Assembly (NCBI GenBank): GCA_945862265.1 | Contig: CAMAXP010000025.1 | Location: 1-64,000, forward strand | Origin: Bordetella parapertussis | Lineage (GTDB): Bacteria; Pseudomonadota; Gammaproteobacteria; Burkholderiales; SG8-39 | Direction of reading: 5' to 3' | DNA length: 64,000 nt | Part shown: positions 35,665 to 44,239 of the stretch, piece after piece | Layout: each line of letters begins with the position of its first letter | How positions within the stretch are numbered: the stretch's first letter is position 1 | Position numbers and translations under genes: made by a program | Notes under the pieces: generated by a model | Told to the model about the DNA's origin: nothing | Database searches by the model: none | What the model saw: the letters and a program-made list of their open reading frames with translations, nothing else

Positions 35665-36630
35665 CTAGTCGAGCTTGAGCCCGATGTCCTTGATCGACTT
35701 CTGCCAGCGGGCGATGTCGTTGCGGATCAGGTCGCTCATCTGCTCGGGATTGAGGTAGTTCACGTCGAAGCCCTGGGCGGTGAGACGCTCGCGCGTCTCG
35801 GGCACGGCCAGCGCCTTGGAAATGTCACCCGACAGCCGCGCGACAATCTCCTTCGGTGTCCCGGCAGGCGCGAGGATCGAATACCACAGCGGTACCTCGA
35901 AGCCGGGCAGTCCCGCTTCGGCGACCGTCGGCACGTTGGGCATCGCCGGCGAGCGCTTCGGCGTGGTCACGCCCAGCGCGCGGAGCTTGCCTGCTTTCAC
36001 ATGCTGCTCGAGCGAGGCCATCGTGCCGATCGCCGACTGCACCTGGCCGCCGATCAGGTCGGCGATGGCCGGGCCCGTGCCCTTGTAGGCGATGTGCGTG
36101 ACCTGCACGCCGGCCGCATGGTTGAATACTTCGAAGGCGATGTGCTGCGGCGTACCGTTGCCGGGCGTGCCGTGGTTGAACTTGCCCGGGCTCGCCTTCG
36201 CGAGCGCGATGAACTCCTTCAGCGTATTGGCGGGGACGGACGGGTGCACGGCGAGCACCATGGGCACCGACGCGGCCTGGGCGACGGCCGCGAAATCCTT
36301 TTCGATGTCGAACGGCAGCTTCGCGTACAGCCACGGGTTGATCGTCACCTGGTTGGACGCGATCACTATCGTGTAGCCGTCCGGCGCGGACTTGGCGGCG
36401 AGGTCCGTGCCGATGTTGCCGCCGGCGCCGGCGCGGTTGTCGATCACCACCGGCTGGCCGAGGAACTCGCCCATCTTCGGGGCGATGGCGCGGGCAAGGA
36501 TGTCGTTGCCGCCTCCCGGAGGGAAGGGAACAATGAAGCGGATGGGCTTGTCGGGGAATTTCTGCGCCAGTGCGGCGGGGGCTGCGAAGGCTGTGCAAGC
36601 GGCAGCCAGCAGGGCGAGCATGGTTTTCAT
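35665..36630 (-). CDS. Bug-type (tripartite tricarboxylate transporter) solute-binding protein
   Basis: A 321-residue periplasmic receptor. The signal peptide runs to about residue 23 (LALLAAACTAFAAPAALAQ), followed by the family opening FPDKPIRFIVPFPPGGGNDI, VVIDNRAGAGGNIGTD and VPTVAEAGLPGFEV. It binds a carboxylate and delivers it to a TctAB-like permease, which is not encoded here. Such orphan receptors are very numerous in Burkholderiales. It sits 5 bp before the CoA-transferase gene. Confidence 0.93.
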   Translation of the reverse strand: MKTMLALLAAACTAFAAPAALAQKFPDKPIRFIVPFPPGGGNDILARAIAPKMGEFLGQPVVIDNRAGAGGNIGTDLAAKSAPDGYTIVIASNQVTINPWLYAKLPFDIEKDFAAVAQAASVPMVLAVHPSVPANTLKEFIALAKASPGKFNHGTPGNGTPQHIAFEVFNHAAGVQVTHIAYKGTGPAIADLIGGQVQSAIGTMASLEQHVKAGKLRALGVTTPKRSPAMPNVPTVAEAGLPGFEVPLWYSILAPAGTPKEIVARLSGDISKALAVPETRERLTAQGFDVNYLNPEQMSDLIRNDIARWQKSIKDIGLKLD

Positions 36631-36671
36631 GGGGCGTCTCCTCCAGAGGTGCTCAGGATACTGGAGACCCG

Positions 36672-36711
36672 GCCCCGGGGGCGGTTACCTCCCGCGAAAC
36701 TGCGGCTTTCT
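36672..36711 (+). repeat. 40-bp direct repeat, left copy (downstream end of HEPN gene)
   Basis: It matches 37442-37481 at 38 of 40 positions, offset 770 bp. The last 27 bp encode the HEPN C-terminus RKPQFRGR plus stop, and the first 13 bp lie beyond the stop. Confidence 0.9.
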
Positions 36712-37083
36712 GAGGATTTTTCCCACGGCTGCGCGAATGGCCTCGCAGTGCCCGAAGGCTTCCTTGGCCATCGCTCGATCCGTGGATCGGCCCGGGTAAC
36801 GAGTCTCGACCGCATATGCGCCTAGGGTGCGCAGGTCAGTCGTCAGTGCAGCCAGCGCAGGATTTGACGCCAGCATCGGTTTGGCCAGCGCCTCCAGATT
36901 GTGGGTGTGCGGAATTGCCGCCGCGCGTTCCTGGAGCAGCGCCTTCAGGTATTTCTCGGCGCATTGCTGTGCATGGAAGCAGACTGCGTCGAAATTCGGT
37001 GACTTGCGTACGCGCAGCTCCCGCTGCGCAGTGCTGCGATCCCCTTCGGCCTTGTCGACCCATTCACGGGTGAGTGGCTTCAT
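36685..37083 (-). CDS. HEPN-domain protein of an MNT-HEPN pair
   Basis: A 132-residue helical HEPN protein with FHAQQCAEKYLKALL (residues 36-50), HTHNLEAL and VETRYPGRSTD, the pattern of PF05168 HEPN domains. I see no R-x4-6-H ribonuclease motif, so it may be a non-nuclease partner, or activity may need its MNT. Its start overlaps the nucleotidyltransferase gene by 20 bp. The last eight residues, RKPQFRGR, are identical to the tail of the neighbouring enoyl-CoA hydratase and fall within a direct repeat, so this C-terminus is probably acquired. Confidence 0.85.
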   Translation of the reverse strand: MKPLTREWVDKAEGDRSTAQRELRVRKSPNFDAVCFHAQQCAEKYLKALLQERAAAIPHTHNLEALAKPMLASNPALAALTTDLRTLGAYAVETRYPGRSTDRAMAKEAFGHCEAIRAAVGKILRKPQFRGR

Positions 37084-37387
37084 ACAGCACTTTGCCCCGC
37101 TGCACGATCTCAGCGAGGAATCTGTCCTGGAGCGCCAGGCGCTTCCGGAGTTCCCGTGGCGTCCTGACGATCAGGTCCACGGCGAAATCCGGTTCGACGC
37201 GATTAAGGATTTCGACAGCCTTGCGCGCGCCGGGCTCGTTGCACTGCATTACAACCAGCAGGTCGACGTCGGAATCCGCGTGCGCTCGCCCGTGCGCGCG
37301 CGAGCCGAACAATATGATCCGCTCCGGGCTGAAATGCTCGGCGATTCGGCGGCTCAACTGCCTGATTTGTGCGGTGGTGATCTTCAT
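37064..37387 (-). CDS. Minimal nucleotidyltransferase (MNT) of an MNT-HEPN pair
   Basis: A 107-residue nucleotidyltransferase. The active-site motif fits G-S-x10-D-x-D exactly (GSRAHGRAHADSDVD, near residues 32-46), with a third carboxylate likely in DFAVDLIV. In characterised MntA/HepT pairs the MNT protein modifies and silences the HEPN partner. The ATG at 37387 is chosen because the IRQLSRRIAEHF helix follows, and an upstream in-frame ATG at 37414 lacks support. It is co-directional and overlaps the HEPN gene. Confidence 0.87.
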   Translation of the reverse strand: MKITTAQIRQLSRRIAEHFSPERIILFGSRAHGRAHADSDVDLLVVMQCNEPGARKAVEILNRVEPDFAVDLIVRTPRELRKRLALQDRFLAEIVQRGKVLYEATHP

Positions 37388-37441
37388 GGGCTGCAGGCGT
37401 GGATTATGCCGCATCCTCCGAGGAGAAAGGATCTTGCCTCA

Positions 37442-37481
37442 GCCCCCGGGGCGGCTACCTCCCGCGAAACTGCGGCTTTCT
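37442..37481 (+). repeat. 40-bp direct repeat, right copy (3' end of crotonase gene)
   Basis: This copy contains the natural crotonase C-terminus (codons for RKPQFRGR plus TAG) and 13 bp downstream. It differs from the left copy by two bases, one of which turns the stop from TAG to TAA. Confidence 0.9.
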
Positions 37482-38261
37482 CTTCTCGTTGAACGACCGG
37501 ATGCCTTCGATCCGGTCTTCGGTGCCGATCAGCCGGTTGTAGGCTTCGACCTCGATGCGCAGGCCCGTGCGCAGGTCCGTCTGCAGGCCGAGGTGGATCG
37601 ATTTCTTCGCCTGCCGCAGGGACAGAGGCGCGTTCCCTGCGATGGTCGCGGCGGTTTCCAGCGCGGTGGGCAGCAGCTGGTCGGCCTCGACGATGCGGTT
37701 GAGCACACCCCACTCCAGGGCCTCGGCGGCGCTGAACGGCCGCCCGGTCAGGATGATCTCCTTCGCCCGCCGCTCGCCCACGGCGCGGGGCAGGTTCTGC
37801 GTGCCCCCGGCGCCCGGCATGATGCCGATGGTGACCTCGGTCAGCGCAAAACGTGCAGTCGGCACCGCGTAGGCGAAGTCGCAGGCCAGCGCCATCTCCA
37901 GGCCGCCTGCATAGGCGTGACCGTTGACGGCGGCCAGCACCGGCACCGGCAGTTCCATCAGCGTCCAGTAGGCTTCTTCGAAGATCTCGTGCTGGTGCTG
38001 CCACGCTTCGACGGTCATGCCATTGCGCTCTTTCAGGTCGCCACCGGCGCAGAAGACCTTGCTGCCCGCGGCTGTAAGTACCACGCAGCGTATGTCGCCC
38101 GGTTCGCGCGTGAGGCCGACCCAGAGGTCGCGCAACTCGATGCCCATCTGCGTGTTGAGCGCATTGGCCGCGTCAGGACGATTGAGCGTGACTAGAAGGA
38201 CGTGGGGTGCCGAGGCGGTGACGGCTATGGCCTGGCGGGCGGCGGCGGTGAAGTCGGTCAT
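37455..38261 (-). CDS. Enoyl-CoA hydratase/isomerase (crotonase family)
   Basis: A 268-residue crotonase. The oxyanion-hole segments are AGSKVFCAGGDLKE and VNGHAYAGGLEMALACDF, with catalytic-region residues in ALTEVTIGIMPGAGGTQNLPR. The C-terminus KRKPQFRGR is the normal family ending. It hydrates or isomerises an acyl-CoA. It is the upstream gene of a leftward catabolic set (crotonase, Bug receptor, CoA transferase, reductase) now separated by the MNT-HEPN insertion. Confidence 0.93.
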   Translation of the reverse strand: MTDFTAAARQAIAVTASAPHVLLVTLNRPDAANALNTQMGIELRDLWVGLTREPGDIRCVVLTAAGSKVFCAGGDLKERNGMTVEAWQHQHEIFEEAYWTLMELPVPVLAAVNGHAYAGGLEMALACDFAYAVPTARFALTEVTIGIMPGAGGTQNLPRAVGERRAKEIILTGRPFSAAEALEWGVLNRIVEADQLLPTALETAATIAGNAPLSLRQAKKSIHLGLQTDLRTGLRIEVEAYNRLIGTEDRIEGIRSFNEKRKPQFRGR

Positions 38262-38276
38262 GGTGCGGTTCTTCCT

Positions 38277-38534
38277 TTAATCCCTGCGGTAGGGCCGCGC
38301 TACCGACAGGCGCACGGAGAGCCCGGCGCGCACGGCGATGTCGATGAGGCGGTCGAGGCTGAAACCCTCGCTCTTGCGGTTCATCAGCGCGCTCACCTGG
38401 GGCTGCGCGAGTCCGAGCTGGGCGGCGGCTTGCTTCTGCGTGAGGCCGCCCAGCGCCAGGCGCTCGGCGATGGCATCCAGGACCTGCGTGCGCATTTGCG
38501 CGCTGGTGGGGGGTGTGGGGCGTCTGGTCGCCAT
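38277..38534 (-). CDS. XRE-family HTH protein, antitoxin-like, without a visible toxin
   Basis: An 85-residue protein with the HTH GGLTQKQAAAQLGLAQPQVSALMNR (about residues 29-53), followed by FSLDRLIDIAVRAGLSV, the pattern of antitoxins usually paired with phage-derived Gp49/HigB-type toxins. No toxin gene is found on either side. A -10 TATAAT on the minus strand (38577-38572) and an AGGAG site precede the ATG. Confidence 0.8.
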   Translation of the reverse strand: MATRRPTPPTSAQMRTQVLDAIAERLALGGLTQKQAAAQLGLAQPQVSALMNRKSEGFSLDRLIDIAVRAGLSVRLSVARPYRRD

Positions 38535-38571
38535 GCGGGGGTCTCCTGTCGGGGTGCTGCCTGTGCTCTGG

Positions 38572-38577
38572 ATTATA
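38572..38577 (-). promoter_or_regulatory. -10 box of the XRE-family gene
   Basis: TATAAT on the minus strand lies 38 bp before the ATG, within an AT-rich stretch (38570-38610) that stands out from the GC-rich surroundings. No consensus -35 is seen. Confidence 0.45.
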
Positions 38578-38777
38578 ACAAAATAAATATTGAAGATATC
38601 TGCTCAGCGGCTCCTGCAGCCAATCTAAGCGGACAAATGTTCTGAATTGGCGGTTTTTAAGGATGCGCCGCCATGGCCGGGGCGGCGGCTGTTCATGGTA
38701 GACTTCCGTCTGAAAAATGATCGGGCTGCGCACCCTGCATCCGGCCCGACCGATCGAACCCATCCCGGCACGCCCTG

Positions 38778-39521
38778 ATGCGCATCCTCCTTTCCAACGA
38801 CGACGGCTACTTTGCGCCGGGCCTCGCCACCCTTGCGGAGCACCTCGCGCCGTTCGGGGAGATCATCGTCGTCGCGCCGGAGCGCGACCGCAGCGGCGCG
38901 TCCAACTCGCTCACGCTCGACCGGCCGCTGATGGTGCGCCGCGCGGCGAACGGCTTCTCGTACGTCAATGGCACGCCCACCGACTGCGTGCACCTCGCCG
39001 TCACGGGGTTCCTCGAGCACCAGCCCGACATCGTGGTCTCCGGCATCAACCACGGCGCCAACATGGGCGACGACACGATCTACTCCGGCACGGTCGCGGC
39101 GGCCACCGAAGGGTTCCTGCTGGGGATTCCCTCCATCGCGATTTCGCTGGCGAGCCACGAGGGGCGCAACTTCGCCACGGCCGGGCGTGTGGCGGCGCAG
39201 CTCGTCGAGCGGTTCCGACGCGACCCGATCCGCCAGCCCGTGCTGCTCAACGTCAACGTGCCCGACCTGCCCGAATCCGAGATCGCCGGCATGGAAGTCA
39301 CGCGCCTGGGCAAGCGCCACAAGGCCGAGCCGGTGGTGAAATCCACCAACCCGCGCGGCCAGACCATCTACTGGATCGGGGCGGCCGGCAGCGCGCAGGA
39401 CGGCGGTCCCGGGACCGACTTCCATGCGGTCGAGCACAAGACCATCTCGGTCACGCCGCTGCAGATCGACCTCACCTACCACGGCCAGCTCGCGATGGTG
39501 CGCGACTGGCTGGTGAAATAG
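38778..39521 (+). CDS. surE: 5'/3'-nucleotidase SurE
   Basis: A 247-residue survival protein E. It has the metal-binding start [15 protein letters not shown] (paired Asp), [12 protein letters not shown], the substrate loop [22 protein letters not shown], and a C-terminal dimer arm. It removes phosphate from nucleoside monophosphates and short polyphosphates. It starts the conserved surE-pcm-nlpD string, 6 bp before pcm. Confidence 0.96.
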   Translation: MRILLSNDDGYFAPGLATLAEHLAPFGEIIVVAPERDRSGASNSLTLDRPLMVRRAANGFSYVNGTPTDCVHLAVTGFLEHQPDIVVSGINHGANMGDDTIYSGTVAAATEGFLLGIPSIAISLASHEGRNFATAGRVAAQLVERFRRDPIRQPVLLNVNVPDLPESEIAGMEVTRLGKRHKAEPVVKSTNPRGQTIYWIGAAGSAQDGGPGTDFHAVEHKTISVTPLQIDLTYHGQLAMVRDWLVK

Positions 39522-39527
39522 CCGCAC

Positions 39528-40208
39528 ATGCAGGAGGCACGCCGCCTCGCCGGCATAGGCATGACCTCGCAGCGCACGCGCGAGCGCATGGTGGACCGCC
39601 TGCGCGAGCAGGGCATCTCCGACGAGCGGGTGCTGTCGGCCATGTCTTCCGTCCCGCGGCACGTGTTCGTAGAGGAAGCGCTCGCGAGCCGCGCCTATGA
39701 GGACACTGCGCTGCCCATCGGCCTGGGCCAGACGATCTCGCAACCCTACGTGGTGGCGCGGATGATCGAGGCACTGCGGGCCGGTGGCCGGGAACTGGGC
39801 AAGGTGCTGGAGATCGGCACCGGGTGCGGCTACCAGGCGGCGGTGCTCGCGCACGTGGCTCCGGAGGTGTACTCCATCGAGCGCATCCAGGCGTTGCTCG
39901 ACCGGGCGCGGCGGAACCTTCTCGGCCTGAAGCTTTCGAACCTGCGCCTCACCTACGGCGACGGCAACCTTGGCATCGAGAAGGCGGCGCCCTTCGATTC
40001 GATCATCGTGGCGGCCGCTGCGCCGCAGGTGCCGCAGGCCCTTTTACAGCAGCTCGCCGTGGGTGGCAGAATGATCCTGCCGCTGAAGACCCCCAAGGCG
40101 GGACGCGGGACCCAGCAGTTGGTGCTGATCGAGCGCAGCCCGCGCGGTTATACGGAGACAGCCATGGATGCGGTGAGGTTCGTGCCCCTCGAGACCGGGA
40201 AACTCTGA
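39528..40208 (+). CDS. pcm: Protein-L-isoaspartate O-methyltransferase
   Basis: A 226-residue repair methyltransferase. Landmarks are [24 protein letters not shown], the active-site [12 protein letters not shown], and the SAM loop [16 protein letters not shown]. It methylates isoaspartyl residues in aged proteins so that they can revert. Its stop overlaps the nlpD ATG by 1 bp (TGATG). Confidence 0.95.
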   Translation: MQEARRLAGIGMTSQRTRERMVDRLREQGISDERVLSAMSSVPRHVFVEEALASRAYEDTALPIGLGQTISQPYVVARMIEALRAGGRELGKVLEIGTGCGYQAAVLAHVAPEVYSIERIQALLDRARRNLLGLKLSNLRLTYGDGNLGIEKAAPFDSIIVAAAAPQVPQALLQQLAVGGRMILPLKTPKAGRGTQQLVLIERSPRGYTETAMDAVRFVPLETGKL

Positions 40209-41215
40209 TGCGCTTCGCGCCCTTTGGCCTCGCGCTTGCGCTGGCTGCGCTGCTCGCCGGTTGCGCCGCCCCGCGCACGCCCGCGCCGGTGGTGGACCGC
40301 TCACCGTTGCCCGCGCCTGCGACCAAGCCACCGGTCCCGCAGGTCGCGGTCGCACCTGTTGCTGCTGCACCGGCCACCACCGCGCCGGCCGGGTACTACC
40401 AGGTCAAGCGCGGGGACACGCTCTACAGTATTGCACTGGACCACGGCGCGGACCACCGGGACCTGGTGCAGTGGAACAAGCTCGGCAATCCCAACCGGAT
40501 CCAGGCCGGACAGATGCTGCGTGTTACGCCTCCCGATGCCGAGAAGGGGGTGCAGGTGGGGGCCGCGCGCGGGTCAGGCGCGGTCGAGTCGCGTTTGCTG
40601 GATTCGAAGCCGGTGGCGCAGGCGCCCGTCCCGGCACAGGGCGGTGGCGGCGCGATCAAGACCGAACCCAAGGCGCTGCGCCTGCCCTATTCGGCCGAAA
40701 ACGTCGCCCTGCTCCAGAAGAATGATCCGGGTGCAACGCCGCCGCCGGCACCCAAGCCTGAGCCTGTGCCCGCCACACATCCGGCGAAGCCTGCTGCCGA
40801 ACCGGCGCCGAAACCCGCAGCCGCGCCGGCAGCTGAGAAGGATGCAGAGGCCATCGAATTCATCTGGCCTGCACGGGGAAAGCTCCTTGCCGGGTTCTCC
40901 GAGCCCACCAGCAAGGGCCTCGACATCGGCGGCAAGCCCGGCGACCCGGTGGTGGCTGCCGCTCCGGGGCGGGTGATCTACATCGGGACCGGGATCCGCG
41001 GCTACGGCAAGCTGATCGTCATCAAGCACGATAACAACTTCAACAGCGTCTACGCCCACAACCGCGAGATCCTCGTGAAGCAGGACCAGCAGGTGGCGCG
41101 CGGCCAGAAGATCGCCGAACTCGGCGATACCGACGCCGACACGCCCAAGCTGCATTTCGAGATCCGCAAGTCCGGCAAGCCGGTCGATCCGGCCAAATAC
41201 CTGCCACCCTCCTGA
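40208..41215 (+). CDS. nlpD: NlpD-like LysM/M23 lipoprotein, amidase activator
   Basis: A 335-residue envelope lipoprotein with lipobox LLAGC (Cys 19), a LysM domain (YYQVKRGDTLYSIALDHGAD, residues 61-106), a long Pro/Ala/Lys-rich linker and a C-terminal LytM/M23 domain. The M23 metal ligands are lost (KGLDIGG, YAHN, LHFEIR), exactly as in enteric NlpD, so it should activate an N-acetylmuramyl amidase during septum splitting rather than cut peptidoglycan. rpoS, which often follows nlpD, is not here; a convergent gene follows instead. Confidence 0.92.
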   Translation: MRFAPFGLALALAALLAGCAAPRTPAPVVDRSPLPAPATKPPVPQVAVAPVAAAPATTAPAGYYQVKRGDTLYSIALDHGADHRDLVQWNKLGNPNRIQAGQMLRVTPPDAEKGVQVGAARGSGAVESRLLDSKPVAQAPVPAQGGGGAIKTEPKALRLPYSAENVALLQKNDPGATPPPAPKPEPVPATHPAKPAAEPAPKPAAAPAAEKDAEAIEFIWPARGKLLAGFSEPTSKGLDIGGKPGDPVVAAAPGRVIYIGTGIRGYGKLIVIKHDNNFNSVYAHNREILVKQDQQVARGQKIAELGDTDADTPKLHFEIRKSGKPVDPAKYLPPS

Positions 41216-41234
41216 GGCTGGCGCGGGTGTGGCG

Positions 41235-42269
41235 CTAGGGTGCCCGGGCCGTCCGGGCGGCGCGCAACGCCTCCGCGAGGTCGTTCACGGCCGAAGCGTA
41301 GAACGAGCTGCGGTTGTAGCGCGTGATCACATAGAAGTTGTCGAGGCCCACGCGGAACTCGCTGGTGCGATCCGGCGTTTCCAGTTCGATCAGCGCGCCC
41401 AGCGCCCCGGGTTTTGCAGGCGGCTCCGCGCGGAACAGTAGCCCGGAAGCGGTGAACTCGGGCAGGGTGCGCGCCGGCTTGATCCCCAGGGCAAGCAGCG
41501 GTGCGGCCTCCGCGGTGCCCAACTCCGCCGCATACACGATCGGCTCGCCCGGGACCCATCCGTGCGAGCGCAGGAAATTCGCCACCGACCCGATGGCGTC
41601 CATGGGGCTCGAGCGCAGGCGGGCCACGCCGTCGCCGTCGTAGTCCACCGCCCAGCGCCGGTAACTGCCCGGCATGAACTGCGGGATACCGATCGCACCC
41701 GCATACGAGCCGCGCACCTCGAGCACGTCGAGGTCTGCCTCGCGCGTGAACAGGAGATAGGCCTCGAGTTCGGAACGGAAGTACTCCGCGCGCGGGGGGT
41801 AGTCGAAGGCGAGCGTGGCTAGCGCGTCCACGATCCGCCACTTGCCCATGTTCTTCCCGTAGAACGTCTCGATCCCCACGATCGCAACGATGATCTCCTG
41901 CGGTACGCCGTATTCGCGCTCGGCCCGGGCAAGCGCGCCGGCGTGCTGCTCGAAGAACCGCAAGCCTTCCGCGATGTGCCGGTCATTGATGAAGTTGGTG
42001 CGATAGGACTGCCATGAGCGGGCCCGCGGCGAGGTCGGCGGCTTGATCGCTTTAAGGATTTCGGGTTGGCGGGTCGTGCGCCGGAATACGGTCTTCAGCT
42101 CCTTTTCGACGAAGCCGTGCCGCTCGACCATCTCGCGAATGAACTCGTTTACGTCCGGCCGGTTCGCGTAGGGGTGGGCTTGCGCTGCGCCGCGCGATAG
42201 TGCTGTGGCGGGCAGTGCCAGCGCAAAGGAGAGCAGCAGCGCTGCAAATCGGGGGCGGGTGTGCATCAT
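41235..42269 (-). CDS. mltB: Lytic murein transglycosylase B
   Basis: A 344-residue periplasmic enzyme with a signal peptide (about residues 1-31). The catalytic Glu is in AIVGIETFYGKNMGKWR, with FDYPPRAEYFRSELEAYL, GSYAGAIGIPQFMPGSYRRWAVDYDGDG and the ANFLRSHGW segment typical of MltB. It cleaves glycan strands with formation of anhydromuramyl ends. There is no lipobox, so it is probably soluble in the periplasm. Its start overlaps the TgpA stop (ATGA). Confidence 0.94.
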   Translation of the reverse strand: MMHTRPRFAALLLSFALALPATALSRGAAQAHPYANRPDVNEFIREMVERHGFVEKELKTVFRRTTRQPEILKAIKPPTSPRARSWQSYRTNFINDRHIAEGLRFFEQHAGALARAEREYGVPQEIIVAIVGIETFYGKNMGKWRIVDALATLAFDYPPRAEYFRSELEAYLLFTREADLDVLEVRGSYAGAIGIPQFMPGSYRRWAVDYDGDGVARLRSSPMDAIGSVANFLRSHGWVPGEPIVYAAELGTAEAAPLLALGIKPARTLPEFTASGLLFRAEPPAKPGALGALIELETPDRTSEFRVGLDNFYVITRYNRSSFYASAVNDLAEALRAARTARAP

Positions 42270-44239
42270 GCGGGGCGAAACTCCCTGACCTGTTTCCTGA
42301 GCGTGGCCAACTCGGCGTCCTGCCGGGCCGCGCCGTAATAGAGCGAAATGTAGCGCTCACCCACGGAGCGGATGGTTGCAGCTGCGTGAGGAAACCCCTC
42401 TGCAGCGCGTCTGGTGAAATCGCGCGGGCCTTCGTGCGGTTCGCGCGGCAGCCCGGCCGCCGCGAGCTTGCGACAGAAAGCGAGCCATGTCTGCTGCACA
42501 GGGTCGGGCCGCACGAGCCGCTTCAGGGACCAGGCGAGCAGCACGATGATGATGACGCCAAGCGTGGACACGAGCATCGTCGCGAGGTCCTTCCAGTCTG
42601 CGTCCGTCATGCCGATCCGCGCGAGGAAGTCCCGCTGGCGCTCGGTGTTGTAGCCCAGCACCCAGATGTTCCACTGGTTCGTGAGCGCTTCCCAGTTGTA
42701 GCGGAGCGACTTGAGCCAGGCCGAGTCCGCCCGCATGAGGTAGGGCACCGGGTCGCCCTGCGGCACCGAGTTCGCCATCCCTGAATCCGCACGGCCCGGC
42801 ACCGATACCGACGTCGGGTCGACGCGGACCCAGCCTCGCCCCTGGACGTAGACTTCGGCCCAGGCATGGGCTTCCGCCTGGCGCACCGTCATGTAGTTGT
42901 CGAGGGGATTGATCTCGCCGCCGAGATACCCCGTGACCACGCGCGCGGGCACGCCTGCCGAGCGCATCAGTACCACGAAGGACGAGGAAAAGTGCTCGCA
43001 GAACCCGCGCTTGGCGTCGAACAGGAATTCATCGACGCTGTCACGTCCCATCAGGGGGGGCAGGAGCGTGTAGACGTACTTCTGCTCGACCAGCCAGGTG
43101 ATGGCGTGCTGGAGCAGCGCGCCATCGTCCTTGATCGTGCGGCGCCATTGCTGCGCAAGGGCCAGGGTGCGCGGGTTGTATCCGGCCGGGAGCAGCGTGC
43201 CGCGGGCGAGGCTGCCTTCGGTCTCCGGGCCGTTGCGGCGGGCCCCGGCGATCGAAGTCATGTCGTATCGCATGCGGTTGCGGATCTCGGAGTACGACAT
43301 CAGCTGCCCGTCATTGGAGATCCAGGCATTCGGCGGCAGCGAGGCTGCGGTCTCCAGCGCGAAGAGCCAGTTGCGGTTGTGCGGTTCGATGACGACCTGG
43401 TACTCGTACTTCGCTTCCCCCTCGACCAGGTCGTCGGTGGCGCGCGGCCGTCGCGGGCCGGAGCGCCAGGTGCGGCCGTCGAAGTCCCACAGCACGGGGC
43501 CGCGCCAGTAGCGCTGGCGGGCGCCGGGGATCGGCCCCTTGAAGAGGACGCGGAAGGCAATCGCGTCCGAGATCGACAGTTGCGACAGGTTGCCCGGCGC
43601 CATCGTGTCGGACAGGCCGGTGATGCCGGAGTACGCATCCTGCGGCATGCCCCAGAGCGGGCCCTGCACGCGCGGGAAGAGGACGAACAGCACGATGCCT
43701 ATCGGTATCGCATGGGTGAGGAGGAGGCCCGCCGTGCGCAGGTCTGCCACCGGCTTGCGGTGCGGCGCGCTGAACGAGACCAGGGCGCCGGTGATCGCCA
43801 CCAGCGCACCGCACATCACCACTGCGGTCTGGATCGACTGGGTAAACAGGAAATTGGTGAGCACGAGGAAGTAGCAGAGGAACACCACCATCGTTGCGTC
43901 GCGGTGGGTGCGCATCTCGAGCAGTTTGAGCCCGGCGAGCATCATCAGCAGCGCAATGCCGGACGCGCGGCCGAAGAGCGTGCGGTATTCGATTCCGATC
44001 CCGATCATGCCGAGCACGGCCACCCCGATCAGGATCCAGATCGAGGGCAGGCGCCGGCTGCCCAGGGCGATCCAGGTGCGCCATCCGAACAGGCAGAGGG
44101 CGAAAATCAGGAGCCACCAGGGCACGCGCACGGCGTGCGGTGCCATCACGAAGAGGAGGCAGCCCGACAACCACCCGAGGTCGCGTCCGGTCACGGCGCG
44201 CTGCTCGGGCGCGAGCGGGTGGGCGAGGGCCGTGCTCAC
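42266..44239 (-). CDS. tgpA: TgpA-like membrane transglutaminase
   Basis: A 657-residue protein. Several transmembrane helices fill about residues 25-190, then comes a DUF3488 region, and a periplasmic transglutaminase core with catalytic Cys in KRGFCEHFSSSFVVLMRSAGVPARVVTGY, His in AEAHAWAEVYV and Asp in VRVDPTS. A last transmembrane helix near residues 560-580 and a cytosolic C-terminal domain follow. TgpA is essential in Pseudomonas, and its substrate is unsettled. It is coupled to DUF58 (ATGA). Confidence 0.9.
   Translation of the reverse strand: MSTALAHPLAPEQRAVTGRDLGWLSGCLLFVMAPHAVRVPWWLLIFALCLFGWRTWIALGSRRLPSIWILIGVAVLGMIGIGIEYRTLFGRASGIALLMMLAGLKLLEMRTHRDATMVVFLCYFLVLTNFLFTQSIQTAVVMCGALVAITGALVSFSAPHRKPVADLRTAGLLLTHAIPIGIVLFVLFPRVQGPLWGMPQDAYSGITGLSDTMAPGNLSQLSISDAIAFRVLFKGPIPGARQRYWRGPVLWDFDGRTWRSGPRRPRATDDLVEGEAKYEYQVVIEPHNRNWLFALETAASLPPNAWISNDGQLMSYSEIRNRMRYDMTSIAGARRNGPETEGSLARGTLLPAGYNPRTLALAQQWRRTIKDDGALLQHAITWLVEQKYVYTLLPPLMGRDSVDEFLFDAKRGFCEHFSSSFVVLMRSAGVPARVVTGYLGGEINPLDNYMTVRQAEAHAWAEVYVQGRGWVRVDPTSVSVPGRADSGMANSVPQGDPVPYLMRADSAWLKSLRYNWEALTNQWNIWVLGYNTERQRDFLARIGMTDADWKDLATMLVSTLGVIIIVLLAWSLKRLVRPDPVQQTWLAFCRKLAAAGLPREPHEGPRDFTRRAAEGFPHAAATIRSVGERYISLYYGAARQDAELATLRKQVREFRPA

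Noticed and set aside
36672..37481. The repeat-flanked MNT-HEPN segment as an insertion sequence
   Set aside because: No transposase and no terminal inverted repeats; the repeat is derived from the crotonase gene end.
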